Both the position numbers and the translations under genes were made by a program. Of a stretch of 64,000 nt of DNA, positions 43,416 through 53,112 are shown in pieces (position 1 is the stretch's first letter; the number at the start of each line of letters is the position of its first letter). This DNA is from JBCAWW01 sp039024315 (GTDB taxonomy: Bacteria > Bacteroidota > Bacteroidia > J057). The DNA lies in NCBI GenBank assembly GCA_039024315.1, contig JBCCQN010000006.1, positions 50,182 to 114,181 on the forward strand, in the 5' to 3' direction. The notes under the pieces were generated by a model. It saw only the letters and a list, made by a program, of their open reading frames with translations, was not told the origin of the DNA and searched no databases.

Positions 43416-44020
43416 TCTATTTTTCTTACTTGAGCCAAGGGCATGAAAGCATCTTGGCATTATCGCCTGCTTTCTATGTAGGGACCATCTTATTTTTGGA
43501 ATATTACTGAGCTTCGGTCCAAATCACACTTTTAAAAGATCGGAAATCAGCGAACTTTGACATTGGGATATCTTATTGATGATCAAACCATTGAGGATTT
43601 ACAATATTTCAAATCCATAAAATGTAGGCGCTAAAATTGCCGATTTAAATCATTGCTTTGCCATTTGCGAAGGAAAAGTCGAAAAAGCCCGATTTTATAC
43701 AACCTGAAGTATTGTTTATCCGTTAGTAACATACGGTTATTCTGAAAACAGGAAAGCTGAATTCGAATACTGTATGTTCATTCAAATTATCCTTAAATGC
43801 TGATTGTTCAACTTTTGCGATTACTTGAACTTGAAAGTGAGGAATATTTGGATAAAACCTAACATCGAAATTTGGACATAGCTTCCTTTCTATTTTGGAA
43901 ATATTACCAGATCATGGTTTATTGAGATTGTCCCAATACTTCATATTAGGAATTTCTTATTAGACGGTAAATTTTAAGCATAACAGGAACTACCTTTTAC
44001 CATACTCAAACATTAGTATT
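43416..44020 (+). other. 605-bp AT-rich non-coding stretch
   Basis: No ORF with coding character. It holds a small inverted repeat just after the CHAT gene (GCCAAG ... CTTGGC, about 43434-43463), a pair GGATTT/AAATCC around 43596-43617, and two similar phrases, TTTTGGAATATTAC and TTTTGGAAATATTAC, about 400 bp apart. It must hold the MarR gene promoter, but no convincing consensus was found. Confidence 0.5.
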
Positions 44021-44488
44021 ATGGCTACAGTGACAAAAAACATTAGCAATGATATGAACGGTATCAAACCCACTGAATTTTCACTTGAACAGCAGCTCTT
44101 GACCATTCGGGATGCGTTTAGACAGCACCAAAACGACATCCGTAGAAAGTATAAGATCTCTGCCAACGAAATGGAGATTATTCTTTACATCCATGATTTT
44201 GGACCGCAAAGAATGAAAACTGTTGGAGAGAGATTTAAGATCAAATTTAGTACCCTTACCAGTTTAGTTGATAAGATCGAGCGTCTCAATCTTGTAAAGC
44301 GAGTAAATAGCAAAGAAGACCGCCGTTCGATCTTAGTAACCCTCACTAAGAAGGGCAAAAAAATGCTGGACGAGTACAATGCACAGGTGAGAGACTTAGC
44401 CGAAAGAATTTCTGGCACAGTCGAATCTGATTCTCTCCCTGGCTTCGTTGAGACTCTGAGCAAAATCGCTCCCTCAACGGCCGCATAA
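44021..44488 (+). CDS. MarR-family transcriptional regulator
   Basis: A 155-residue winged-helix regulator: an N-terminal dimerisation helix, the recognition region MKTVGERFKIKFSTLTSLVDKIERLNLV, and the wing SKEDRRSILVTLTKKGKKML typical of MarR proteins. It binds DNA as a dimer and usually responds to a small ligand. A strong terminator separates it from the GH3-type gene, so it is transcribed alone from the long upstream gap, which is a likely place for autoregulation. Targets unknown. Confidence 0.9.
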   Translation: MATVTKNISNDMNGIKPTEFSLEQQLLTIRDAFRQHQNDIRRKYKISANEMEIILYIHDFGPQRMKTVGERFKIKFSTLTSLVDKIERLNLVKRVNSKEDRRSILVTLTKKGKKMLDEYNAQVRDLAERISGTVESDSLPGFVETLSKIAPSTAA

Positions 44489-44516
44489 GGCGATTCGTCC
44501 TTATAACACCATTGAT

Positions 44517-44559
44517 CCACTGTTGTGATGGCTTTTCCATCGCGACAGTGGTTTTTTTT
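44517..44559 (+). terminator. Strong intrinsic terminator after the MarR gene
   Basis: CCACTGTTGTGATGG pairs with CCATCGCGACAGTGG (two wobble pairs) across CTTTT, then eight T. Confidence 0.92.
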
Positions 44560-44570
44560 ATATTTGCCCC

Positions 44571-46070
44571 ATGAGTCTCAAAACCGCCATTGGCCTCGCA
44601 TGGGCCCGACGCCGTTACCGTAAGATTGGGCGTATCCGCAAGGATGCTGTCGCCCTGCAACAAAAGACCTTTCAAGAGTTAATCAACAAAGGACGTCATA
44701 CAGCATTCGGTAAGGAACATGGCTTTGATCAGATCAAAAGCTATGCTGATTTTCAAGCACGCGTTCCGGTACGGGACTATGAAAAATCGCGCCCTTGGCT
44801 TGACCGAATCTACAAAGGCGAAAAAAACGTTTCATGGCCCGGTCAACCGCTCTATTTAGCTAAAACTTCTGGCACAACTTCTGGCGCTAAGTATATCCCT
44901 ATCACCAAAGATTCGATCCAAAAACAAGTTTTGGGGGCTCGGGATGCCATTATGTGCTATATGGCTGAGACTGGTAAAGCAGATTTCTTAGACGGAAAGA
45001 TGATGTTTCTTTCGGGTAGTCCGGAGATTGAGCAAAACGAATACGGCCTCAAAACTGGGCGGCTATCAGGTATCGTCAACCATTTCGTACCCTCCTACCT
45101 TCTCAAAAACCGAGTTCCATCTTACGAAGCCAATATTATCGAAGATTGGGAAACGAAGGTATCCTCAATTGTTTCTGAGATTCAGGATCAGGATTTACGC
45201 TTGATTTCAGGCATTCCACCTTGGGTACAAATGCTTTTCGAACAATTAGAAGCACAGACCGGCAAACAACCCTTGGAGGCTTGGCCCAATTTACAGCTCT
45301 TTATCCAAGGAGGGGTAGATTTTCAACCATATGAAAACATCTTTGAGCGCTACTTTGATGGTAAGGTAGCCAATAGTGAGGTCTTTCCTGCTTCGGAAGG
45401 CTTCTTCGCTATTCAGGATAGTCAGCGTGAAAATGGTCTCCTGCTGATGCCCAATTACGGGATCTTCTTCGAGTTTATTCCCCTTAGTGACTATGGTAAG
45501 GCTGATGCAAAGCGATTGACGCTAGGAGAGGTAAAAGTGGGCGAGCAGTATGCTTTGATTTTATCTTCCAATGCAGGTTTATGGGCTTATGACATTGGAG
45601 ATACTGTCAAGTTCACCTCTACAGATCCTTGGAAAATTCGCGTATCAGGTCGAGTCAAGCATTTTATCAGTGCCTTCGGCGAACACGTGATCAGCGAAGA
45701 GGTCAATAAAGCCATGATCGAAGCTTGTGAAGCGACAGGAGCCAAAATACAAGAGTTTACCGTAGCCCCAAAAATACGAGAGAACAAGGGAGAATCGGCT
45801 CATGAGTGGTTAGTAGAGTTTGCCACCGAGCCAAATGATATGGCCGAATTTCAAACGATTTTGGATAAATCCGTACAACGCCAAAACAGCTATTACGCTG
45901 ATTTGAGAGAAGGAAATATTCTCCGCCTCGCGGAACTCGTCCCTCTAGAGCTTGCTGCTAGTCGAGAGTATATGAAATCTATTGGTAAGTTAGGGGGGCA
46001 AAACAAATTCCCGAGACTAAGCAATGACCGCAAAATTGCGGATGCTCTCTACGCTTTTAGAAAAGGCTAA
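44571..46070 (+). CDS. GH3-family (auxin-responsive promoter type) acyl-adenylating protein
   Basis: A 499-residue member of the GH3 superfamily, relatives of plant acyl-acid amido synthetases. The ATP/AMP loop TSGTTSGAKYIPIT (99-112) and the later AYDIGDTVKFT and RVKHFISAFGEHV motifs are diagnostic. Plant members join amino acids to jasmonate or auxin; bacterial members are mostly uncharacterised, so the acid substrate is unknown. The ATG follows the MarR terminator by only 12 bp, implying a promoter overlapping the terminator region or some readthrough. The DUF3857 gene follows after 101 bp on the same strand. Confidence 0.9.
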   Translation: MSLKTAIGLAWARRRYRKIGRIRKDAVALQQKTFQELINKGRHTAFGKEHGFDQIKSYADFQARVPVRDYEKSRPWLDRIYKGEKNVSWPGQPLYLAKTSGTTSGAKYIPITKDSIQKQVLGARDAIMCYMAETGKADFLDGKMMFLSGSPEIEQNEYGLKTGRLSGIVNHFVPSYLLKNRVPSYEANIIEDWETKVSSIVSEIQDQDLRLISGIPPWVQMLFEQLEAQTGKQPLEAWPNLQLFIQGGVDFQPYENIFERYFDGKVANSEVFPASEGFFAIQDSQRENGLLLMPNYGIFFEFIPLSDYGKADAKRLTLGEVKVGEQYALILSSNAGLWAYDIGDTVKFTSTDPWKIRVSGRVKHFISAFGEHVISEEVNKAMIEACEATGAKIQEFTVAPKIRENKGESAHEWLVEFATEPNDMAEFQTILDKSVQRQNSYYADLREGNILRLAELVPLELAASREYMKSIGKLGGQNKFPRLSNDRKIADALYAFRKG

Positions 46071-46171
46071 ATTGTTGGGTGGCAAACATTTCCCCCTGAT
46101 TTTTATTTGTATCTTATGGATACACAGGAGGAATTTTATTTTACCACAAACCCAGCAGATTCTAATTAGCC

Positions 46172-48241
46172 ATGTACCATTCTATCGGACGACTCCCCTC
46201 ATGTTTGGGATTGCTATTTTGCCTCATTCCCAACTTTCTATTTGCCCAAAATTCGGACATACATCCCAAATTAGGAGATATCGATCCAGAATGGGTTAAT
46301 ATCGAAAATATTCCGGACTATGAAGGTGCCTCAGCGGTAGTGTTAATGGACTATGGAGCGGTGGAGTTTGACATTATGGGTACGCTGCCACGGCTCAGGT
46401 ACACCTATCATCGACGTATCAAAATCTTAGATGAAGCAGGTGCGCGTGCTTACAGTCGCATTGAGATCCCCTACTACAACAAGGAAAACCGAGAGACCCT
46501 TCTATCCGCCGAAGGAGGTACTGTTGGTCTCAATGCAGAAGGTAAAAGTGTCCTGTTTAAATTGGATGGGCGCAGGATACAAACACCTAAAGCCGAAGGG
46601 GGAGGCCGTGTCATCACCATGGACTTCCCGCTTGTAAAAGTGGGATCCGTTATTGAGTTTCGCTATGTTTTGGGCTCCAGAGACTTCGAGAGTCTGCGTC
46701 CTTGGTTTTTTCAAGACAGCATTCCTGTCCTAGAAAGTGTCTACCATGCCTACATCCCTTCTGCCTTCCAGTACTTCATCACCGCTAGAGGCGATGTCAG
46801 AAGCTTGCAGCAGTTTGCAGAGCAATATACCCCTCGCAGCATGTACGAGCCTCGCGGCGTCCGTAATGTGGGCAATGGTTCAGTCAATACTGGGGTAAGA
46901 GAAAATTATGGCTACTATTTTACGGGTGTACATCATGCCTATGTGATGACCAATCTAAATCCTTGGGTAGAAGAGGAATTTTCACCCGAAGCCAAAGATT
47001 TCGTCCCTTCAATTAATTTTCAATTACAAGTCAATCGCTTCAACAATAGTAGCAATCCTAATCTCTTCGAAAATTGGACAGAACTTAACCGAAAAATGCA
47101 ACGCAGGCTCAAAGTAAAGCGCCTGCCTATAGATAAGAAAAAGACCCGCGCTTTTGTCCAGCGGATGAAACGCAAGAGCGATGGAGATGATATGGCCTTA
47201 GCCCAAGAAATTTATGAGTACGTCCGCAGCAATTACACTTGGGAAGATGAGTACTCTATCGATATTGGCAATCTAAAACAAAGCTTTGACAAGGAATTAG
47301 GCAACAGTGGTGAGATCAATGTTGTATTGTTGCACCTATTACGAGAAGCCGGCTTTGACGCCGATCCAGTATTGATTAGTACGCGCGACAACGGTAAGGT
47401 TTCTTCTCGTATCCCGCTCAGCGATCAGTTCAATCACTTGATCGTAATGCTGGAATTAGATCGAACGCAATACCTTTTAGATGCGCTACATGATCGCAAA
47501 GAATTTGGCGTACTACCAAGAAAAGATCTCAACCAATTGGGCTTCCTCATGAGCAGTGGGGAAGGAGAATGGATCCGCCTTAGCAATCCTGAAAACACTC
47601 TCGCCCGTACTACCTATACTCGTTTTATCCTTGCTCCAGATGGCTCGATGACGGGAGAAATATCGGTCATCAATAAAGGTTATCGAGCCGCCTTAGAACG
47701 AGAAAGATTAAGAGAGCTTGAAGATCAATCTAGAGACTATTTCCAAAATTTTGTCCTAGCCGGACTCAATAACTACAATCTTGACAATCCCAGTCTGGAC
47801 GATCCAGACCTACCCGAAGAGCCCTTGGTATTGGAATGCGACCTGATCACCAAAGATTTCACCGAAAATACTGGTGAAATTATGATCGTCCGTCCTATCC
47901 TTGCCTGGCCGATTATCGAGAATCCTTTCCCACAAGTGGAACGCATTACTCCCGTCGATCTGACCTTCCCCTTACAGGAATCCTATATGCTAGGACTTGT
48001 GATCCCCGAAGGTTATGATGTGGAGCAGGTCCCGGAGCCGATCAAAGTAGTGATGCCCAATAATGCCGGCATGTTTACCTTCAATGTTTTCCGTGATGAA
48101 AACATCCTCCACATCACCTCTGTCTTGACGCTCAATCAAACGCTTTTCTTACCTGACGAGTACAATAGCATCAGCGAATTCTTTGCTTATGTGGCGAGAA
48201 AGCACGAAGAAGGCATTGTTTTGAAGCGTCAAGTTCAATAG
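46172..48241 (+). CDS. Exported DUF3857 / transglutaminase-fold protein
   Basis: A 689-residue protein with signal peptide (to about 25, IPNFLFAQ). Residues about 55-230 are a DUF3857 domain (YTYHRRIKILDEAGARAYSRIEIPY) and about 330-440 a transglutaminase-like core (YEYVRSNYTWEDEYS). The usual nucleophile Cys is missing: the segment reads ELGNSGEINVVLLHLLREAGFDA, although His (FNHLIV) and Asp (LLDALHD) remain. It is probably a non-catalytic periplasmic binding fold. The C-terminus (about 480-689) is beta-rich. Such proteins are common and unassigned in Bacteroidota. Confidence 0.87.
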   Translation: MYHSIGRLPSCLGLLFCLIPNFLFAQNSDIHPKLGDIDPEWVNIENIPDYEGASAVVLMDYGAVEFDIMGTLPRLRYTYHRRIKILDEAGARAYSRIEIPYYNKENRETLLSAEGGTVGLNAEGKSVLFKLDGRRIQTPKAEGGGRVITMDFPLVKVGSVIEFRYVLGSRDFESLRPWFFQDSIPVLESVYHAYIPSAFQYFITARGDVRSLQQFAEQYTPRSMYEPRGVRNVGNGSVNTGVRENYGYYFTGVHHAYVMTNLNPWVEEEFSPEAKDFVPSINFQLQVNRFNNSSNPNLFENWTELNRKMQRRLKVKRLPIDKKKTRAFVQRMKRKSDGDDMALAQEIYEYVRSNYTWEDEYSIDIGNLKQSFDKELGNSGEINVVLLHLLREAGFDADPVLISTRDNGKVSSRIPLSDQFNHLIVMLELDRTQYLLDALHDRKEFGVLPRKDLNQLGFLMSSGEGEWIRLSNPENTLARTTYTRFILAPDGSMTGEISVINKGYRAALERERLRELEDQSRDYFQNFVLAGLNNYNLDNPSLDDPDLPEEPLVLECDLITKDFTENTGEIMIVRPILAWPIIENPFPQVERITPVDLTFPLQESYMLGLVIPEGYDVEQVPEPIKVVMPNNAGMFTFNVFRDENILHITSVLTLNQTLFLPDEYNSISEFFAYVARKHEEGIVLKRQVQ

Positions 48242-48315
48242 TGTTATAATTTAAACCGCTTGTAGCCCTAAGACAGCCTCAGATTTTCTATCTTAAGTGA
48301 TAGAATTGAAGCCCT

Positions 48316-51300
48316 ATGTACCTGCGACTGTATCGGTGGCAACTCAGCTGCCTTGGACTAATTTTATTCGCTCTAGCGGCCTGTCAATCTCCTTATCCAG
48401 AAGGAGTGGCAGAAGCAGAAGATTTGCTTCCAGCACAGATCGATTTCAACCTTCATGTCAAGCCTATACTTTCAGATCGCTGCTTTGCTTGCCACGGCCC
48501 AGATAAGGCGAAACAAAAGGCAGGTCTGAGATTGGACGAACGTGAAGCGAGCCTAGCGGATCTTCCTGAAAATCCCGGCCTCTTCGCCATCGTAGCCGGA
48601 GATCCGGAAAAAAGTGAAGTGGTAAGACGAATTTTAGATCAGGATCCTGAACGCCTGATGCCTCCACCAGAATCAAACCTTAGTCTCAATGATTATGAAA
48701 AGGCATTGCTTATTCGTTGGATTGATGAAGGCGCCGAATACAAACCACATTGGTCTTTCCAAAAGCCACAAAAAGCAGAAATAGCCACAAGTCAATCATC
48801 AGAAAACCCCATAGATTTTTTCGTTCGGCAGCAGGCCAAACAAAAAGGATTTACTCCTAGTCCAGAGGCCGACAAAGAGAGTCTCATTAGACGAGTTACT
48901 TTAGATCTCACAGGTTTGCCGCCCACGATTGAAGAGATAGATGCTTTCCTCGCTGATGATCGTCCAGACGCTTACGAGCGGCTCGTGGATAGGCTTTTGG
49001 CTTCTGCCTCCTGCGGAGAACGCTTAGCCGTGGACTGGATGGACTTATCTCGCTTTGCCGATACACATGGTTATACCGTTGATCGCTACCGCGATATGTC
49101 CCCTTGGCGGGATTGGGTCATTCGGGCCTTTAACGACAATATGTCTTACGATCAGTTCGTAAGCTGGCAATTGGCAGGAGACCTATTGCCCAATCCTACC
49201 CGAGAGCAGTTACTGGCTACTGGCTTTAACCGCAACCACTCTCAAAATATGGAGGGCGGGATCGTAGATGAAGAGTTTCGAGTAGAATATGTGGTTGATC
49301 GCACCAATACGCTGGGGGCGGCTTTCCTAGGGTTGACCCTTGAATGTTCCCGCTGCCATGATCACAAATACGATCCTATCTCTCAAAAGGAATATTATCA
49401 GCTTTATAGCTTTTTCAATAACGTCCAAGAGGCAGGCCAAATCTCTTTTGACAATGCCATGCCGGTGCCAACTATGCTACTCACTGAGCAGGAAGCAGAG
49501 GACAAAATTACCTTTCTACAGAAGCAGATTAGCGCACAAAAGCAAAGCCTAGCAGTCTTAAATGAAGAAGCCTCTTTCCAAAGCTGGCTGACCCAAGAGC
49601 GTTATAAAACAGCTTTTGCCTCCTCATTTCCTAAAGGTCCAAAAGCTTTTTTCGATCTAGACAAACTGCCTGTACGCAATCGTTTCAACGGGAAACAGAC
49701 AGGCATCCTCAAGCAGCAACATAGCCCCAATCGCAATCCAGAACTAGGAGAAGGGAAGAATAAAAAAGGCATAGCGCTGGACGGGGACGCTTGGCTTGAC
49801 CTCGGAGAAGTTGGTGTTTTTGAGCGTTCGGAGCCCTTTTCAGTGGGAATTTGGGTCAAAGTGCCGGCTGATATCGAGAAGGGGGTAATCTTCCACAAGG
49901 GAGATGGCGCGGCCTTGTATAATTTCCGTGGGTACCAAGTAGGCATTGAAGACAATCATTTGCAATGGTCCTTGGCTCACACCATGCCTTATAACGCCTT
50001 GATCAAAAACGGTCCAGAATTGCCACGAGACGAATGGGCGCATCTCTTGATGACCTACGATGGTTCGAGTCAAGCCAAGGGCATGAAGCTCTATCTCAAT
50101 GGTAAAGAAGTGCCCGGTACCGTAGAAGCGGATACCCTATACAAAGGCATAGGCTTTCCGGGACGTGAGCCACAACCTGGCCTACAAATAGGGGCTCGCT
50201 GGCGAGGCAAAGGTATTAAAGGAGCCTTTGCGGATGAGATTATCGTTTATGATCGCGCGCTGGGTGAACTAGAAGCTTTACAGCTTGCCGCTCCTAAAGA
50301 GTTGAGCGTTCTGCGCAGCAGTAAAGCAGAAGACCTATCCGATGCTCAGAAAGCCAAGCTTAAAGCCTATTATCTAGCGAATTACAGCAAAGCTTATCAA
50401 ACGCAACTAACTGAATTACAATCCATTCGAGCTGCTTACAATCTAGCACACGACACTGCCCAAGAGGTAATGATCATGCAAGAGTTGCCTGAGCAAAGAG
50501 CCTCCTTCATTTTAGATCGTGGGCAGTATGACGCCTACGCCGAACGCGTATTTCCAGCCACACCGGCCAGTATTATGGATTTACCCGAGGGCTATCCCAA
50601 AAATCGTCTAGGGCTCACGCAATGGCTTTTCCATCCTGATCATCCCCTAACCGCTAGAGTTGCGGTCAATCGCTATTGGCAGATGCTTTGGGGACGTGGC
50701 TTGGTGAAGTCTTCCAATGATTTTGGTAATCAGGGAGATTTACCCAGTCATCCAGAATTGTTGGATTGGTTAGCGGTTAATTTTCAAGAATCTGCTTGGG
50801 ACCTGAAAGCACTATTGCGTTTGATGGTTACTTCGCAGACTTATCGTCAATCTTCCGTGGCAGCCCCAGAGGTGATTGCCCAAGACCCTGACAATGTTTG
50901 GCTGAGTAGAGGACCTAAGCTTCGCTTAACGGCAGAAATGATCAGAGACCAAGCCCTCGCTGCGGCCGGCTTATTACATCAAGAGATTGGCGGTCCCAGT
51001 GTCAAGCCTTATCAACCAGCAGGCCTTTGGCGAGTTAATGGCACCACCTATGTACCTGACAGTGGCAAGAGTCTTTTTAGAAGAAGTCTCTACACATTCT
51101 GGAAACGGACCGTCCCCTACCCTACCCAAAGTACTTTTGATGCTCCTAGCCGTAGTCTTTGTACCGTCAAAAGGGAGGAGACCAGTACCCCCTTGCAAGC
51201 ACTGATTTTGCTCAATGATCCCACCTTTGTGGAGGCATCTCAGCATTTGGGGCATCAGATTGCGGCTAAGGAAGAGCTTGAAACAGGTATTAGCGGCGTA

Positions 51301-51573
51301 TTTCGTTCGCTGGTAGGCAGATCTCCTAGAGCGGAAGAACTAGCTCTATTACGAGAAGTATACGAAAGCGAACGTCAGGTCTTTGCTCAAGATCCCAGCA
51401 AACGAGGCGCCTGGCTTCCAGCCAATCTCAGGAGTACCAATGACCAAATCTCAGGAGCAGAATTGCTACAAATGAGCGTTTCGCGCAGCGGCGATAATCT
51501 CAATCAACTTGCGGCTTGTGCCGTCGTAGCCAGTACCATCCTCAACTCAGACGCCTGTCTGGTCAAACGCTAA
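48316..51573 (+). CDS. Lipoprotein with cytochrome c, DUF1549, LamG-like and DUF1553 domains
   Basis: A 1085-residue protein of the planctomycete-type cytochrome family. Signal with lipobox Cys23 (FALAACQS); PSCyt1 haem motif CFACH (Cys56-His60) followed by DKAKQKAGLRLDE; DUF1549 (about 150-370) with a second CxxCH in LECSRCHDHKYDP. A coiled segment and a concanavalin/LamG-like domain (about 450-640, with FSVGIWVKVP, YNFRGYQVGI and LYLNGKEV) come next, then DUF1553 (about 740-1060) with FHPDHPLTARVAVNRYWQMLWGRGLVKS. The LamG insert suggests binding to a polysaccharide. It starts a pair with the DUF1501 gene 4 bp downstream, the usual partner. Function is unproven, perhaps redox-linked polymer processing. 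Confidence 0.92.
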   Translation: MYLRLYRWQLSCLGLILFALAACQSPYPEGVAEAEDLLPAQIDFNLHVKPILSDRCFACHGPDKAKQKAGLRLDEREASLADLPENPGLFAIVAGDPEKSEVVRRILDQDPERLMPPPESNLSLNDYEKALLIRWIDEGAEYKPHWSFQKPQKAEIATSQSSENPIDFFVRQQAKQKGFTPSPEADKESLIRRVTLDLTGLPPTIEEIDAFLADDRPDAYERLVDRLLASASCGERLAVDWMDLSRFADTHGYTVDRYRDMSPWRDWVIRAFNDNMSYDQFVSWQLAGDLLPNPTREQLLATGFNRNHSQNMEGGIVDEEFRVEYVVDRTNTLGAAFLGLTLECSRCHDHKYDPISQKEYYQLYSFFNNVQEAGQISFDNAMPVPTMLLTEQEAEDKITFLQKQISAQKQSLAVLNEEASFQSWLTQERYKTAFASSFPKGPKAFFDLDKLPVRNRFNGKQTGILKQQHSPNRNPELGEGKNKKGIALDGDAWLDLGEVGVFERSEPFSVGIWVKVPADIEKGVIFHKGDGAALYNFRGYQVGIEDNHLQWSLAHTMPYNALIKNGPELPRDEWAHLLMTYDGSSQAKGMKLYLNGKEVPGTVEADTLYKGIGFPGREPQPGLQIGARWRGKGIKGAFADEIIVYDRALGELEALQLAAPKELSVLRSSKAEDLSDAQKAKLKAYYLANYSKAYQTQLTELQSIRAAYNLAHDTAQEVMIMQELPEQRASFILDRGQYDAYAERVFPATPASIMDLPEGYPKNRLGLTQWLFHPDHPLTARVAVNRYWQMLWGRGLVKSSNDFGNQGDLPSHPELLDWLAVNFQESAWDLKALLRLMVTSQTYRQSSVAAPEVIAQDPDNVWLSRGPKLRLTAEMIRDQALAAAGLLHQEIGGPSVKPYQPAGLWRVNGTTYVPDSGKSLFRRSLYTFWKRTVPYPTQSTFDAPSRSLCTVKREETSTPLQALILLNDPTFVEASQHLGHQIAAKEELETGISGVFRSLVGRSPRAEELALLREVYESERQVFAQDPSKRGAWLPANLRSTNDQISGAELLQMSVSRSGDNLNQLAACAVVASTILNSDACLVKR
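49008..49023 (-). repeat. GCGTT-hairpin element, arm variant CTCC
   Basis: Minus strand GCGTT-CTCC-GCA-GGAG in the DUF1549 region (SASCGERLA). Fully paired, with the TAA-type flank. Confidence 0.6.
50306..50321 (+). repeat. GCGTT-hairpin element (CTGC-GCA-GCAG)
   Basis: GCGTT-CTGC-GCA-GCAG-TAA in the inter-domain linker of the DUF1553 protein, coding LSVLRSS. Identical to the intergenic copy at 8934. Confidence 0.8.
51476..51491 (+). repeat. GCGTT-hairpin element (TCGC-GCA-GCGG)
   Basis: GCGTT-TCGC-GCA-GCGG, with one wobble pair, near the 3' end of the DUF1553 gene, coding MSVSRSG. Confidence 0.6.
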
Positions 51574-51577
51574 TCTC

Positions 51578-53029
51578 ATGCAAGAAGAACTTTATAAAAT
51601 CCTCAACAGACAGTCCCGGCGTCAGTTTTTGACCAAAACTTCCTTGGGTTTAGGGGCCCTAGCCCTTGGCGGCCTGATGGGAAAATCATCTTTAAGAGCT
51701 CAGGGTATAAATGGAGAAGTCCCCCTGCAATTGGGGCCTCATTTCCCTCCCAAAGCCAAACGAGTGGTTTATCTCTTTCAGAGTGGTGGGCCTTCCCAAT
51801 TGGATCTCTATGATTACAAACCCGCCCTGGCCAAGATGCACGGACAGGATCTGCCCGACTCGGTCCGTAAAGGCCAACGATTGACGGGGATGAGTGCTGG
51901 GCAATCCTCTATTCCGATTGCAGCCTCCTACTTTGATTTCAAACAGTACGGCCAAAGTGGGCGCTGGGTGAGCGAGTTGATGCCTTATACGGCAGAGATA
52001 GTAGATGACTTATGCTTTATCCATTCGATGCATACAGAGGCGATCAATCATGATCCGGCGATTACCTTTTTCCAGTCTGGAAATCAGATCGCAGGACGAC
52101 CCTCCATTGGTGCTTGGATGAGTTATGGTTTGGGTTCAGACAATGACAATTTGCCTTCCTTCATCGTGCTCGTCTCCAAAAATGCAGGCGGTCAACCCCT
52201 CTATGCTCGTCTTTGGGGCAACGGTTTTTTACCGAGCCGTCATCAGGGGGTGCAGTTTCGCTCAGGCAAGGACCCCGTACTTTTCCTCAACAATCCAGAA
52301 GGTTACGATGCTTCGGACCGCGAGCGTATGCTGGGCTATCTCAAACGACTCAATCAAATGCAACAGGATACCTATCACGATCCTGAGATTGAAAACCGCA
52401 TCGCCCAGTACGAAATGGCTTATCGTATGCAGGCCTCGGTGCCAGAGGTAACGGACTTTAGCGACGAGCCGGATTGGGTCTACGATATGTATGGCAAAGA
52501 CAGTAGAGATCCCGGCACTTATGCTGCTAACTGCCTATTGGCGAGGCGATTACTCGAACGTGACGTAAAGTTTGTGCAGCTCTACCATCAGGGCTGGGAC
52601 CAACATAATTTTTTACCAGGCGGAATTCGCAATCAAGCGCGCAAGACGGATCAAGCTACGGCAGCCTTAGTCAAAGATCTCAAGCAAAGAGGTTTGTTAG
52701 AAGATACTTTGGTGATTTGGGGAGGCGAGTTTGGTCGTACGGTTTACTCTCAAGGCAAGATCAGTAAGGATAATTATGGTCGCGACCATCATCCCCGCTG
52801 CTTTACAATGTGGATGGCCGGAGCGGGCGTCAAACCCGGCATTGCTTATGGCCAAACGGACGAGCTAGGCTATAATATCGTCAAGGACCCCGTGCACGTG
52901 CATGACTTCCAAGCTACTTTGCTGCATCTGATGGGCGTTGATCACGAACGCCTAACCTTCAAGCATCAGGGCCGGCGCTATCGTTTGACGGATGTGCACG
53001 GAGAGGTAGTGAAGGATATTTTGACTTAG
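51578..53029 (+). CDS. DUF1501 domain protein, Tat-exported
   Basis: A 483-residue protein with a Tat-type signal: SRRQFLTKTSLGLGALALGG near the N-terminus matches S-R-R-x-F-L. The rest is a DUF1501 domain, a relative of the sulfatase/alkaline phosphatase fold: VVYLFQSGGPSQLDLYDYKP at the start, SMHTEAINHDPAITFFQSG, VWGGEFGRTVYSQ and GRDHHPRCFTMWMAGAGVKPG at the metal-binding half. Folding before export suggests a cytoplasmically inserted cofactor. The start follows the DUF1553 stop by 4 bp, so they are co-translated. The pair is common in Planctomycetes and Bacteroidota, with unknown function. Confidence 0.92.
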   Translation: MQEELYKILNRQSRRQFLTKTSLGLGALALGGLMGKSSLRAQGINGEVPLQLGPHFPPKAKRVVYLFQSGGPSQLDLYDYKPALAKMHGQDLPDSVRKGQRLTGMSAGQSSIPIAASYFDFKQYGQSGRWVSELMPYTAEIVDDLCFIHSMHTEAINHDPAITFFQSGNQIAGRPSIGAWMSYGLGSDNDNLPSFIVLVSKNAGGQPLYARLWGNGFLPSRHQGVQFRSGKDPVLFLNNPEGYDASDRERMLGYLKRLNQMQQDTYHDPEIENRIAQYEMAYRMQASVPEVTDFSDEPDWVYDMYGKDSRDPGTYAANCLLARRLLERDVKFVQLYHQGWDQHNFLPGGIRNQARKTDQATAALVKDLKQRGLLEDTLVIWGGEFGRTVYSQGKISKDNYGRDHHPRCFTMWMAGAGVKPGIAYGQTDELGYNIVKDPVHVHDFQATLLHLMGVDHERLTFKHQGRRYRLTDVHGEVVKDILT

Positions 53030-53034
53030 GAGGA

Positions 53035-53050
53035 CTGCTGCGCAGAACGC
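53035..53050 (-). repeat. GCGTT-hairpin element (CTGC-GCA-GCAG)
   Basis: Minus strand GCGTT-CTGC-GCA-GCAG directly after the DUF1501 stop codon, preceded by CTAA. Confidence 0.8.
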
Positions 53051-53051
53051 T

Positions 53052-53112
53052 TAGTTGAGTTATTGAAGTTTTGAATTGTTGAAGTTTTGAGTGAGTTGTT
53101 GAGTTGTTGATT
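53052..53112 (+). repeat. Degenerate short tandem repeat
   Basis: Imperfect repeats of GTTGAAGTTTTGA and GAGTTGTTGA fill the gap between the convergent DUF1501 and beta-helix genes. It abuts a GCGTT-hairpin element. Confidence 0.6.

Noticed and set aside
43416..44020. Non-coding RNA gene in the long gap before the MarR gene
   Set aside because: No recognisable RNA family, promoter-terminator pair or strong structure could be seen by eye.
45665..45690. GCCTTCGGCGAACAC in the GH3-type gene
   Set aside because: It encodes AFGEHV, a conserved GH3 motif, and lacks the GCGTT leader.
49822..49840. GCGTTCGGAGCCC in the LamG-like region
   Set aside because: No four-base complementary arm follows, so it shows that GCGTTC alone is not sufficient.
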